From: Symsagittifera roscoffensis
Taxonomy: Eukaryota; Xenacoelomorpha; Acoela; Convolutidae
Reading direction: 5' to 3'
Assembly: GCF_963678635.1 (NCBI RefSeq)
Contig: NC_087065.1
Coordinates: 22,773,254-22,837,253 of the forward strand
Length of the DNA: 64,000 bases
A model generated the notes under the pieces. That model was not told where the DNA came from and ran no database searches. It saw only the letters and a list, made by a program, of their open reading frames with translations. The position numbers were made by a program, and so were the translations under genes. Shown piece after piece: positions 1-11,861 of this stretch (position 1 is its first letter; each line of letters begins with the position of its first letter).

Positions 1-233
1 GATGTAACCCCCGTTTTTAGTATATTATGACTTGGGCAGGTGGGGGACTCAAACCTACGTCAACTATTATTTCACACATATAATCGTCGTTAGCTTACTT
101 TGTTTTAGTCCGCTTGGCCAACTGTGCTTATGGTTGTTACATTTTGGTCCAATCATATTCAAGCTTGTGTTTGGTTTTATATGCATTTATATTCTACATT
201 TGCATTGCAACAATAATGGACTATGATCTTTTG

Positions 234-930
234 TAATGGATTATAATCCATTATTATTCAAAAAACGTCATCGCTTCTTTAGTTTTTTTTTGTTTTGTTT
301 TGTGTGGTTTTCAGTTGGTTATTCAACAAACAACATCGCTAAATTTCCTTTAAGTTTCGTTTTGTTTTGTGGGCTTTTCAGTTGGTTGATTTAAGGGTGG
401 GGAGATTCGGCCAGATGTTGTCCTTCTTCAGGGATTAGATCCCTTGTCGACCCAATATATCAATTTTGAGGGGGGAGCGCGCGCCGAAAAAAACGCAATT
501 TTTTGGTCAAATTTTTCCAAAAAATTGCTTTTCTTGGCCTGTTTTTTCAAAATTTATTCAAACTAAAAAAAGGCCAACATAAATTTCGAAAGTGTTTTGA
601 AAATCCCCGTCCCTCCTCTCGCGAGAAAATCGTAGATCCGCCCTTGTCAATAGCTAAAACCTAAATTGAAAATTGATTTTACTGTATTTTTTGCAGAATA
701 GCTGAAATTATAATCCATTAGAATTGATTTTTTTGACAGATAAAATTTTGATAGAATAAGGTATTATAACCTAATATAAAAGATTTCAAGAGATTTTTTG
801 AAAAATTATAATCAATTACAAGGGATTATAATTTATCAAAATTTCACCAAAAAAGTTGTCAATATAATGAATTATAAATCGTTTAAACATCTAAAGTTAG
901 CGCTTATAATTAATTATAATTTTTCTAAAA
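234..930. repeat. ATTATAAT palindromic motif cluster
   Basis: Positions 234-253 are a perfect 20-base palindrome, TAATGGATTATAATCCATTA. Variants of ATTATAATCCATTA or ATTATAATCAATTA recur near 704-722, 806-830, 866-880 and 903-925. The cluster is seen directly. Whether it binds a factor or is the remnant of an inverted-repeat element is unknown. Confidence 0.5.
470..655 (+). repeat. Interspersed repeat R1, copy i
   Basis: This is one of five pieces of the same dispersed repeat in the window. The diagnostic 3' part reads roughly GAAAATCCxCxxCC, then CTCGCGAGAAAATC, then TAGATCCGCCC. An internal part carries TTGGCCTGTTTTTCAAAATTT. The other copies are at 1,855-2,165, 15,190-15,392, 23,815-23,960 (minus) and 27,060-27,205 (minus). 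No coding capacity is seen. It is probably a non-autonomous transposon or SINE-like family; the class is not established. Confidence 0.55.
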
Positions 931-1854
931 GTATAATTTCTCTTTTTACTGAATGCGGGTAGTACACCATTTTCTGCGCTGGTAAAATAAAGAAACCGAA
1001 AACAAGACTGCTCATAACAACCAAGTCCCGAAAGTCCCGACTGTTTTTATACACGTTTTCAAAAAAAAAGAAAAAATTGGCAGTTTTCAAATACTTTTTG
1101 AATGAAAACTGCTCGCAAATTTGAATTTATTTTTTTTTATTTTTTGAGCTCGAGGTATCAGTGAATTTCAGATAATAAAAACTTCCTCAAAATTGGCCAG
1201 CTTAAAGATTGAAATTAGCCAGCTTAGAGATTAAGAAGAAGAAAACAACAGTGCAAGCGGAAATTTTTCGTTACTTTCTTCAAAAATTGCAAAAAAACCT
1301 TCACATCAGCCATAAAGGTTAAACTTTCGAATAACAATCTTTCAACAAAGCTCCGTCTGTCTAACCTTTTTATAGCGCCTATACCCTTAAAATGATTTCT
1401 AACGCTTAAGTTCAAAAAACAATCGCGCCTCAAAAACAAAAACGAGCCTCATGTAGCTTGTAGCTGGCTGGTTTCGATTGAGCGTTTTCAGAAATACTTG
1501 TTTGAAAAAAATTTGGAAAATTTAATTTTTTCAATAATTTCAATTGCTAAACGGTATATTTCACGCCTAGTAGAAAATTGGAATGAATATGCTAACTTGA
1601 ATTCATTTTGGAATGATTTTACAGCCAGATTAAGTTGCTGCGTACGCTAAAGCTTATAAGAATGTGGGAAATTTGGCGCGGAATAATCATCCGAATTTGG
1701 CCAAACTGAAAAAACTCAAACGTTTTTTTCCAAAACTTTTATTATTTACCTTTGAGCTCATTTTTCAAAATTATTTAGAGGGTGAGTTGCTAGCTAAAAA
1801 ATCTCGGTTTGTGCAAAGAAAAAGACAAGCATTCACCAGCGGATATAAAGGGGG

Positions 1855-2165
1855 GGGGTTCAGGGGCGGACGCCCTTTTCTCAGGAATTTGACCCCCTGC
1901 CAACCAAAATGGTCATACCTTTGTACTATTTTAAGATAGCCATTTTCGGCTGGCTGATCCTAAAATTTTTCGCCCGTTTTTGACCCGTTTTTTCAAAAAA
2001 CATTGCCTGCGGCGCAGAACGTTTGGTCAAAATGGGGTCTTGAGAGTGATTTAGGAGAGCTCAGAAAATCAATTTAGTCAACCTTAAAAATAGGTCGACA
2101 GAGCTTTCGAAAACTTTTGAAAATCCGCCCCTTTCGAGAAAATTTTAGATCCACCCCTGCAAACA
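1855..2165 (+). repeat. Interspersed repeat R1, copy ii
   Basis: This copy starts with a G-rich tract and AGGGGCGGA, and ends with AATCCGCCCCTTTCGAGAAA followed by a TAGATCCACCCCTG-type end. The start (CAGGGGCGGA) and the end (TCCACCCCTG) are imperfect inverted repeats, so this may be close to full length at about 0.3 kb. A 91-codon ORF runs into it from 1,664, but it lacks domains and is not called. Confidence 0.5.
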
Positions 2166-5100
2166 TTCCATCCTTTTTTCGAAATTCGGGAAAATTAGCA
2201 AAGCTAAAAAAAATACACGATTACTTGGGTTGATGGTTTTTATCGACATTCATACCAATAAGCTTTCGCAATCTTTTGTATTTCAAGTTTTCAAGCTTAT
2301 GATAAGTTTACTCATAGCGTATGATTGAAAAATACACCGGAAAACAGATGATATGTGAAATATGCTTTATCAGGGTTTTGACCTGTTCTTGAAATGATTT
2401 TGATGTGAGAGCAATTTTTTTCCCCAAAACATATAAGTGAACTATAAAACTAACAGATAACATTGGTTAAAAATAACTCAGAGTATCGATGAAAGTTGAA
2501 GTTAACAGCAAAAAATTACACGATCAAAATTTTGCGATTGATAATCATCAGCGGCTAAAAGTTAGGCCACCGTTACACTTAATCATTGAATAGCACTAGT
2601 CTAACAGGCATTTTGACAAGCTATTTCAGCAACTTGTTTTTCGAATTTTCTCAAATAAAATGATCAGATATATTAGCTCTGTAAACTCTTTATCAATTCA
2701 GACCATTAAGATAAAATAAAGACTCTGATAAATGTTTTTGGCAGCCTTATAAATATATCAAGCCTCTGAACTAAAAAAGTGTAATAAAAGCGTGCACTGT
2801 AACTCAGATAATATTCCAAAATGAGCGCAAGTAGAAGAACTGGTCCAAAATAAAGTTAAACTTGGTGCAAAAGATATCATTCTGCACTTGAAGCTGTTTG
2901 TGGGGGACAATTTCTCGAAAAGAAATTGAAGTATCAAACAAATTGAAACCAAATTACGAAAAAAGAAAGTAATAGATAGAGCGTTCAGTTTTTACCTCGA
3001 CACAAAAGTTTTATAGTAATAATGATGAGTTGAAAACAACTTATTAAAACTGGAAACAACTTATAAAGAAATTAAAAATAAATAATTACTAAAATGTTCT
3101 CTTTGAAATACCATTAAAATTAACACTCAAGATCGAACAAAAAATTGAGCTGCAATAAATTTCTTAAGCCACGAGATTTAAAAATGCTGTCTGAAAAAGT
3201 CAGCTCGGGTTTCTTTTAACTTACTAAGTAATACCTTAGCAAAGTGAGTACTAAGCACCTAAGATAATTCATAGTTCTAACAAGTCATAAATGTTACCAT
3301 TAAAATCCTGAAGCCAATTTTCAAGCTGAGGACATAGAAGTTTCTCCATGTGAAAAATTCCAAAATGCGTTTTTTAAACTTGAAAAAAAAAATTGAGGTT
3401 GTAAGTAGAAAAAATTTTAGGTCCGGAATATTCAGGACATCGTCATTATGAGGGGCATTTTTTATGGTTGCCTCTCAGAAGGTAGTATGAAGTTTTTTTT
3501 TAAATTCAAAAAACAATCCAGGTCTACTTTTAACCACACAGCACAAGCAGTAATTAAAACTTAACAACAAGAGCCGGTAGTTGTGCAAGACATTTCCGTT
3601 GGCCTTAATTTATTTTTGAAAAAAATCAAAAAACAAGAAAAAATTGAAAAATTCAAATTTCTTAAGTAAGTTTCCGAAAGTTTGTTAAACTGTTAAACTA
3701 TAGATTGAATTTTGAAAAAACGAAAAATGAAATGTTTTTGCCAAAAAAGCAAAATCGATATAATATAATTGAGTTGCGGATCGATCATACCAGTCTGCCC
3801 TCAAATATCAATATTTCGTGAAAACTGCTTAGAAACGGAAAAAATCAGACTTTTTTAAAATAATACGATTTTGTACCCCTCTAGGAGTTTCCTTAATTTT
3901 AGACAGGAAAACCCATACTGCGCCCTAGTTTTTTCTAGTTTTTTTTTCAGGCGTGATTCGAAGAAAACACATACTACTGCAAGTTTCATTTTAAGCTAGT
4001 TTATTTCTTCAAGTCTAGGAAGTTGTCTATTACTTATAGAATTCATTGTAGTTCTCGGTGTTCCAACCACTGAAATGTGTTTTAGTTAGTTTTATTTTTT
4101 TTGTTTTCCACACAAAATCCGGCCCCTCAACACAAATAATCATCGGAACGGTTTGAGTGGTATATCCAATTGAAGACCATTCAGTCGTGATTCGAACGAC
4201 ATTCGAAAAAATTCGAAAAACTGTTCCAGTGACGAGGAAACTGGTTGAAAGTTTAGTTTTTATCCGAAATTTGAGCAAATAAAGCGAGCGAGCCGGCTTA
4301 CAATAGCTTAATTATGCTTAATTTAAGCCATAAAAACTTAGTTTTACTCGAACTTTTAGCACCATTTTAACTTATAACTTAAAAGTTTCGGTTTAAAGCT
4401 GGTGGTGGGTTGTTAGCGCTAAATTTCCTATAAATTCCTCTCTGTGTTGGCAAGCTCACTTTTGAGCGCGACTGCGGCGGTGAGTATGTTTCGAGTTGTA
4501 TTTTAATGCTAACATACTATGAAGACTGGAGCAACCGAACTTATTTAACTGCCTCAAAAGCGTTCACAGGAGTTATTTCAGGTAGATTTTCAAAAATTTC
4601 CATTTAATTTTTTTGTGAAAACAAAAGATGCACCAAAACATTGGTGACTTTTTCAAGAGGTGTTCTTTGCAGAGCAACGCTAGAATTTTTTGTTAATTTA
4701 AGTGTATGGTTGAGGGTGCAGCTGTACACCAGAAAACTCACAAAATACAATCAAAAATAGCTTGCAGACCTGGCCAGTGACTGATCTCTACCGACGTCTC
4801 AGTCAGTGCGGATAAGAGCCTCCCATAGCCAGCGAAAAAAAATGATGACGTAACGTAACAGATTGAAGCTATGAATGGAGGTAGCGGTTGACCTTTTTCT
4901 TGGGACCATTGGTGCTGGCTAGAACAATTCGGCAGACTGATTTTGTTCACGGTTGAGGAGGCTCCTCTTTTGATCTGTAGAAAGTCACGGCTTAAGCCAG
5001 GCTCTAGTGATTTTTTTTTCCTCTGAAAGATGAAACAAATTCGCCCGGAAACTATATAACGACAGGAAGTATAACTTAACCCTATAAACGATTGTCTAGC

Positions 5101-6936
5101 ATCAAGATTAAATCTTACGTGCTTTTCACCGTCTCAACCGAAACCAACTCAAAGTGTTCTTTCGTAAGATCGGGCCGAACTATGCAAAATAACTAGTTAT
5201 ACGCAGAAACAATGTACTCATGGCTGGGTATCAGTACCCCAGACCACGAGGTCACTCCTAACAACAGGGTTATACATCATTATTGTTATTATGGTTTTTT
5301 GTTCAGTAGAGAAAACGAATCTTATCCATTTGAGATCATTTGATCATTTCGAACTCTTATCTCTTCATTTCCTGAAACGAAATTAAATGTTGGTTAAATT
5401 AAGTTCAAGTTGAATTAAAACATATTGGAGAGCTAAAAGTTATAATGACACAGCTTATGAGTTCGACGAAAGAACCTTCCGAATTGTTGGTCATCGTTGA
5501 AGAAGCATCTTCTTCGCCACTGGGAAAAGTTGCCACTGGAAAATGAAATTGTTGTTCTGATTTTTGATTTTTCAGTTGTCGCAAACATAATCAATTGTTA
5601 CGTGTTTTCTTTTTCATTAAAAATTCAAGAAATAGTTACTTCAAGGTTTCCTTCCTTCGTTTTTCTTTTTTTTAAAAACCAAATTACATTCATATTTGAA
5701 AGCAAATCGACAGGTATTCTGATCGAAGTGCACAAAAGACCTCATCGTTTTCAGTCGGTCTGGTCAGAGGTTTCAAATTGCGGTTCAAAAACAAGGCTTT
5801 TTGCCAACTTGCAGAGCACTTATCGAAAACCATGCCTCTGAATTCAACGAAACTTGTACTTTGATAATGCGCCAATGGCGGCTCGAATAAATTCAACGTT
5901 GATCCTTAAATACTTGATAAATCAACATGATAAATCAACTCGAAAGAGCAAAAATTATTACGTTTTAAGTTTTGATTTACCAATTTTAGGCATGAACAAC
6001 ATATTTTCTCGGCATTGAAGTCACATATTTGTAAACATGGTTTTAAATGCTGAGGTACTTCCGTGTTCATGTATATGTCCAATTTTTATGTTAATAGGGG
6101 AAAAAAATTTTAAAGAGTGTTTGTTTGCTCTCGCTCCAACCCTCGCCCACGCCACTCCTCTCGGAGTTTTTACTTTTGCAACAGTTGATTTATAATAAGT
6201 CGTAGTTTGGGCGATGAATTAGAAACAGAATTTGTATCCTTGCTACTTTTTTCAGTTTTTACTACTTCGAAAGCTTAATAACGTGAAGTCGAAAAATGAA
6301 ATGCTTCAAACTCATTTGAAAAAGTAATTGGGCTATCCGTTTTCTTTTAACAAATTTACTAAGCACTCACAGTTTTAAAACATAACCAACTGACAGTTGG
6401 AAAAGAGTAATGAACTCAGAGAATCTGAATGAAAAAACGACTTGTTTTTTACTGAAACCTTCAAAACTTTTGAGTTTCGAAGAAAAAAAGTAGATGGCCT
6501 TACAGCTCTCTGAATTTCTAGAACAATTTATGAAGAACACCTTGTTACAATTAACCCTTAAATTTTGAGAAAACTGGAGCAATAGGCAAAATTTCTATAC
6601 CGTTGAGAAATCTGATAATTAATTTTGAATTTTCAAAATTAGAAGTCGATCACGTTTTTGGCGACCTTCGCACTTTTTCTACTCGATAGCGGAGTTTGCC
6701 TTCCTTTTAACAATGGAAAACCAATGAACTTGAAAAAAAATCACAACTCAAACTGCATAAAATCAGAATTGAGCGTGAACATATTCAAAGACTTTTTGCT
6801 GAAAAAAAAAACAAAAAAAATCAGCAAGACCTATATAAGAGTACTCACTACGTCCTTACTCCTAACAATTAATAATTGCAACCTCTCCTGAATAAGAGAG
6901 CAGTAACTTTGTGTTGGGATGTGTTCACTCAAAAAA

Positions 6937-7035
6937 CCCATGTTGTGACTTTGCGCGACCGACATTGCACCTTTGCGTTACCCATGTTTCGACTTTGCGC
7001 TACCCATGTTTTGACTTTTGGGACCCATGTGTAGC
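6937..7035 (+). repeat. Degenerate ~24 bp tandem repeat
   Basis: Four imperfect units of the type ACCCATGTTTCGACTTTGCGC follow each other. The units drift in sequence but keep CCCATG and GACTTTG. A related CACATGTTTCGACTTTTAAG string occurs alone near 16,810. No function is inferred. Confidence 0.6.
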
Positions 7036-7626
7036 GGCTTGCTGTCTATTTCGGCTACCCAATTCGGTTGCAACATTAGTCGCGGACCTCGGCCCGGGAG
7101 AAGAGACCTCAAATTACGTCGAACGGACCAAGTCACATATTATCTTACAACCTTTTCCACCGTAACTCGAGTTGCAATGAAAAGTTCTCCTAAATAAACG
7201 TTTTAAAATGTTATATTTATACAACAAAAACTGAAGAGTTGATAAAAAATGAGCCTTTTGTAATCACTTATACGAGTTACTGACAAGCCTAAAAATCTTA
7301 CAGGAAGACTAAAAATCTTACTTTTTGAGATCCTCTTGTTAACGTAAATTTACCTCTTGCTAGACCTTCCATACATAACCGCCAAACATAGCTCACAAAA
7401 GTGGAAAAAGTTTTTTTTTGCCTAATGCGTTCAGAAAAATTGAGCGTGGTCGCAGTATTTTGTGCTGATTGGTTGGACACCAGCTGCTTTTGTTCTACTT
7501 TGTAAGTTGTTTATAAAATGAGGATAATGTTTTTTTGCCATTAATAATTTTAAATGTTTTCAATGGCCTTGCAACATATTTGTTCATACATTCATATACA
7601 CATAATACATTTAAGCTACAGTTTTA

Positions 7627-8496
7627 CTATTGCAAATATGGCATCAAAAAATCTCTCAAGAAGGGAACGCCTGTTTCGTAACTGAAATGCACATGATCTC
7701 GGAACAAAAGGCTAGTGTAGTTGCGAACTGATTTGACCTTTTCATTTAACTTAATGATTCTGAAGTAATCGGAGTTGCCGTATTTCATCACAAGAAGTTT
7801 GTTGAAATTATTGATTTTCTCATTTTGCTGTTTGAAAATTTGTCTGTCTGCCATTGGAGGAATTTCGCACAGGAAAAATTTTTTTGGATTGAATTTTTTC
7901 GCGCAGGTTTGAATCAAGATTTCATACTCGGCAAAAATTTGTTCAGCTGGTTTCTGGAACTTCATCACGTTATTGCTGCCGTCTTGTAAAATTAGAGTGT
8001 CTAGCTTCTGGTTTGGATAATGCTCCAGTACTGTAAGTTTTTCTTTTGCCGTAGATCCGAGATAAGGATGAATATCAACATCTCGCGGGAATGCTTTGTC
8101 GCCTCTCAGTTCGCGTACTATGCTACTTCCTAGCACTAATTTAGTAGTCATTTTCTCCAAGGGCAATGGATGGAATATACGCACACGCTCGCTTCCGTTT
8201 ATTGTTCGGTTCCCGTAAATTTCAATGACTGCATTGGACTCTTTTGAATTGTCTTCAATTTTTTGTCCGCCTTTTTTGGGCTTTCCCTCAGATTTTCCAG
8301 ACAATTCAGAATCAAACATCAATGTCGATTCTCGGTTTCTTGGCAGCCGTGATATAAAAAACGCACATAAAATTGTGAAGAAAACCAGTAGGACTAAAGT
8401 GGGCACAAGATACTTTTTTCGTTCTTCGAAACCGACAACGTGATTGAATCGCGCAATCGAAATTGTTCGCATTTTGTGTTTCGTTTCAGATGACAT
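7627..8496 (-). CDS. Membrane-anchored SGNH/GDSL-hydrolase-like protein
   Basis: Single uninterrupted ORF of 289 codons, the longest in the window without a break. A basic cytosolic N-terminus (residues 1-29) is followed by one strongly hydrophobic segment (about 30-49), suggesting a type II membrane protein. A polar, Lys/Ser-rich linker follows (about 60-85), then the catalytic-type domain. Residues 119-130 (KLVLGSSIVREL) fit SGNH block I with GSS in place of GDS, and G147 could be the block II glycine. LQDGSNNV (170-177) fits block III (GxND, with the final Asp as Asn). DHVH (267-270) fits block V (DxxH). Possible N-glycosylation sites are N96 and N259. SGNH families are esterases or acyl-hydrolases, and some members are non-enzymatic RNA or protein binders. 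The substrate is unknown. The start at 8,496 places the membrane segment right after a basic head. The repeat array begins only about 140 bases upstream, so its promoter abuts satellite DNA. Confidence 0.8.
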   Translation of the reverse strand: MSSETKHKMRTISIARFNHVVGFEERKKYLVPTLVLLVFFTILCAFFISRLPRNRESTLMFDSELSGKSEGKPKKGGQKIEDNSKESNAVIEIYGNRTINGSERVRIFHPLPLEKMTTKLVLGSSIVRELRGDKAFPRDVDIHPYLGSTAKEKLTVLEHYPNQKLDTLILQDGSNNVMKFQKPAEQIFAEYEILIQTCAKKFNPKKFFLCEIPPMADRQIFKQQNEKINNFNKLLVMKYGNSDYFRIIKLNEKVKSVRNYTSLLFRDHVHFSYETGVPFLRDFLMPYLQ

Positions 8497-8631
8497 GCAA
8501 ATTCATTTTGTTCAAAACGCTATGATCAGTGGAATAATCAAATTTCAACGGCGCCTTCATCATTAAAACGTTGAAATTGGTTTTCAATCGATAAAAAAAA
8601 TTGTTGCAATACTTGTCATTAAAAAAGTGTA

Positions 8632-10221
8632 AAAATGATAAACATTTGCAGGCTTCAACAATGCAGTTGATATAGACACTCAATGCATTTATTTTTTTGT
8701 CATGGTATGGTTATAATGCTCATGTTAAGAAAATTTAACGCATGTACTCATAGAAGCACACGTTTGTACTAGAAGCTGTGCGCTCTAAAAATATATCACG
8801 TTGAGAGAAAAACGTTTAAACGTGTTTCGATGGTAATTAAGGGAAAGCAAAAGAGATTGAGCAAGCATTACTGCAAATAAAAAATAGTCGCGATTACAAA
8901 CAAAATCAAGTACGTCCTCCCTTTTCCACTCAAACTTCGAGTTCAATGGTATGGGTTGCGTTTTGGGAGTGAGTTATGATTAACAAGTGATAAAATAAAA
9001 TTCTCCGTGAGATCTTTTTTTCTCATTAAAAACTAGGAAAATAGAAAGAATGGCTAGGCAGTTTGATATTCCAAGCAGATTTAAAAGTTTGTTATAGCCT
9101 TTAGTTGGGCGATGGAGTCCAAAGTATGAGCTACCCGGGTCGAGGTACGCGGCGTGGGAAAAGACCGGCGCGACTCAAATTTGGCAATTGCAGACCGGCG
9201 CGACTTTATATTGGCAATTTCAGACAGGTGCGAGCAAAACTTGGCAATCGGAGACCAGCGCGATTGAAAAAAAAACCACCGCGACCGGCGCGACTCAAAA
9301 CACCGTCGGAACCGGCGCGACCTAAGGTAATGGCGTGACCGGCGCGACTGAAAATTCTCAATTTCAGACCGGCGCGACTGAGAATAAACCGCCGCGACAT
9401 GCGCGACTGAGCAAAATACCAAAAATAGTTTCTTAAATTGCGCCATCGGTCTTATCTTAAGTCGCATCGCGTAAATTTTTTTTAAAGTCGCGGAGTCGGT
9501 CTTTTCTTAAGTCGCGCAGCTTCAGTCTTTGCTTGAGTCACGCCATCAGTCTTGGTTTAAGTCGCGCCTTTAAAATCTTTTCTTAAGTCGCGTCGCTTCA
9601 GTTTTTTTTAAGTCGCGCCGCTTAAGTTTTTTCTTAAGTCGCTCCGTCAGTCTTTGCTTAAGTCGCGCCTTTAAGGTCTTTTCTTAAGTCGCGCCGCTTA
9701 AAGTTTTTCTTAAGTGTGCCTTTAAAGTCTTTTCTTAAGTCGCGCCGCTCCAGTTTTTTTCAAGTCGCGCCGCTTAAGTTTTTTCTTAAGTCGCGTCGTC
9801 AGTCTTTGCTTAAGTCGCGCCTTTAAGGTCTTTTCTTAAGTCGCGCCGCTTAAATTTTTTCTTAAGTCGCGCCGCTTAAGTCTTTTCTTAAGTCGCGCCG
9901 TCAGTCTTTGCCTAAGTCGCGCCATAAAGGTCTTTTCTTAAGTCGCGTCGCTTAAGTTTTTTCTTAAGTCGCGCCGCTTAAAACTTTTCTTAAGTCGCGC
10001 CGTCAGTCTTTGCCTAAGTCGCGCCATAAAGGTCTTTTCTTAAGTCGTGTCGCTTAAGTCTTTTCTTAGAAAAGACTTAAGCGGCGCGACTTAAGAAAAG
10101 ACTTAAGCAGCGCGACTTAAGAATAGACTTAAGCAGCGCGACTTAAGAAAAGACTAAAGCGGCGCGACTTAAGACAAGACTGACGGCGCGAATTAAGAAA
10201 AGACTGACGACGCGACTTGAG
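8632..10221 (+). repeat. Foldback satellite unit 1
   Basis: The spacer 8,632-9,155 includes the palindrome ACGTTTAAACGT near 8,811. The decamer block (about 9,160-9,440) repeats GACCGGCGCGACT about every 30-35 bases. The forward array is about 9,445-10,066. The switch point is centred on 10,067: CGCTTAAGTCTTTTCT at 10,051-10,066 is followed by one T and then its exact reverse complement. The reverse array is short, 10,068-10,221. Confidence 0.8.
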
Positions 10222-11861
10222 AAAAATGATGAACATTTGCAGGCTTCAACAATGCAGTTGATATAGATTCTCAATGCATTAGTGCTCATGTGTAAGAAAA
10301 TGCGAGTTCAATAGTATGGGTTGCGTTTTGGGAGTGAGTTATGATTAACAAGTGACAAAATAAAATTCTCCGTGAGATCTTTTTTTTTCTCATTAAAAAC
10401 TAGAAAAATAGACAGAATGGCTAGGCAGTTTGATATTCCAAGCAGATTTAAAACTTTGTTATAGCCTTTAGTTGGGCGATGGAGTCCATAGTATGAGCTA
10501 CCCGGGTTGAGGTCCGCGACGTGAGAAAAGACCGGCACGACTCAAATTTGGCAATTGCAGACCGGCGCCACTTTATATTGGCAATTCCAGACTGGCGCAA
10601 GCAAAACTTGGCAATGGAAGACCGGCGCGACTGAAAAAGAACCACCGCGACCAGCGCGAATCAAAACACGTTCGGAACCGGCACGACATAGGGTAAAGGC
10701 GCAACTGGCGCGACTGAACATTATCAATTTCAGACCGACGCGACTTAGAATAAACCGCCGCGGCATGCGCCACAGAGAAAAATACTAGAAGTAGATTCAA
10801 AAAATGCGCCATCGGTCTTATTTTAAGTCGCGCCGCTGACATTTTTTCGTAAGTAGCGGAGTTGGTCTTCTCTTAAGTCGCGCAGCTTCAGTCTTTGCTT
10901 ACGTCGCGCCATCAGTCTTGGCTCAAGTCGCGCCTTTAAAGTCTTTTCTTAAGCTGCGCTGCTTCAGTATTTTTGTATGTCGCGCCGCTTAAGTCTTTTC
11001 TTAAGCCGCGCCGTCAGTCTTTGCTTAAGTCGCGCCTTTAAGGTCTTTTCTTAAGTCGCGCCGCTTAATTTTTTTCTTAAGTCGCGCCGCTTAAGTCTTT
11101 TCTTAAATCGCGCTGTCAGTCTTTGCTTAGGTCGCGCCTTTAGGGTCTTTCCTTAAGTCGCACCGCTTAAGTCTTTTCTTAGAAAAGATTTAAGCGGCGC
11201 GACTAACGAAAAGACTTAAGCGGCGCGACTTGAGAAAAGAATGACGGCGCGACTTAAGAAAAGACCGACGGCCCGACTAAAAAAAAAGACTTAAGCCGCG
11301 CGACTCAAGAAAAGACTTAAGCGCGCGAATTAAGAAAAGACTGACGGCGCGTAATTAGAAAAGACTGACGGCGCGACTTAAGAAAAGACTGACGGCGCGA
11401 CTTAAGAAAAGACTTAAGCGGCGCGACTCAAGAAAAGACATAAACGGCATGACTTAAGAAAAGACTGAAGGCGCCACTTGAGAAAAAATTGACGGGCGAC
11501 TAAAGAAAAGAATTAAGCGGCGCGACTTAAGAAAAGAGTGAAGGCGCGACTTATGAAAAAACTGACGGCGCGACTTAAGAAAAGACTTAAGCAGCGCGAC
11601 ATAAGAAAAGTCTTAAGCTGCGGGACTTAAGAAAAGACATAAGCTGCGCGACTTAAGAAAAAACTGAAGGCGCGACTTAAGAAAAGATTGACGGCGCGAC
11701 GAAAGAAAAGACTTAAGCGGCACGACTTTAGAAAAAAACTGACGGCGCGACTTAAAAAAAGACTTAAGCAGCACGACTTAAGAAAAAACTTAAGCGGGGT
11801 AAAATAAGAAAAATTTGACGGCGCGAATTAAAAAAAGACTGACGGCGCGACTTAAAAAAAA
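10222..11861 (+). repeat. Foldback satellite unit 2
   Basis: Same order as unit 1, but the spacer is shortened. About 380 bases that in units 1 and 3 lie between the ATAATGCTCATG region and CGAGTTCAATRGTATGGG are missing (junction near 10,305). The switch point is centred on 11,180 (AAGTCTTTTCT T AGAAAAGATTT). The left arm is about 370 bases and the reverse arm about 680 bases. Confidence 0.8.

Larger units (their letters stand above)
1..7600. other. Gene-poor region, no supported gene
   Basis: No ORF here has recognisable motifs or a convincing gene structure. The longest (5,497-5,841 plus, 114 codons) is hydrophobic and AT-driven, with no domain. The stretch holds short repeats annotated separately (palindromic ATTATAAT motifs, two pieces of an interspersed repeat, a degenerate ~24 bp tandem repeat) and long A/T homopolymer tracts. 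A direct near-duplicate of about 40 bases, rich in TTTTGTTTTG and ending TTTTCAGTTGGTT, occurs at 288-325 and 356-393. Confidence 0.6.

Noticed and set aside
32..226. 64-codon hydrophobic plus ORF at the window start
   Set aside because: T-rich sequence gives hydrophobic residues by chance; no signal or domain, and no flanking gene structure.
5497..5841. 114-codon plus ORF
   Set aside because: Hydrophobic A/T-driven translation, an overlapping minus ORF of similar quality, no motif, no splice context that supports it.
9081..9467. Several overlapping ORFs of 64-128 codons in both strands with SRAG- or ARLKFGN-type peptide repeats
   Set aside because: They arise because the GGCGCGACT satellite has few stops; the same happens at 10,448-10,842 and 12,310-12,674. 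The peptide repeats mirror the DNA repeat and frames are not preserved between units.
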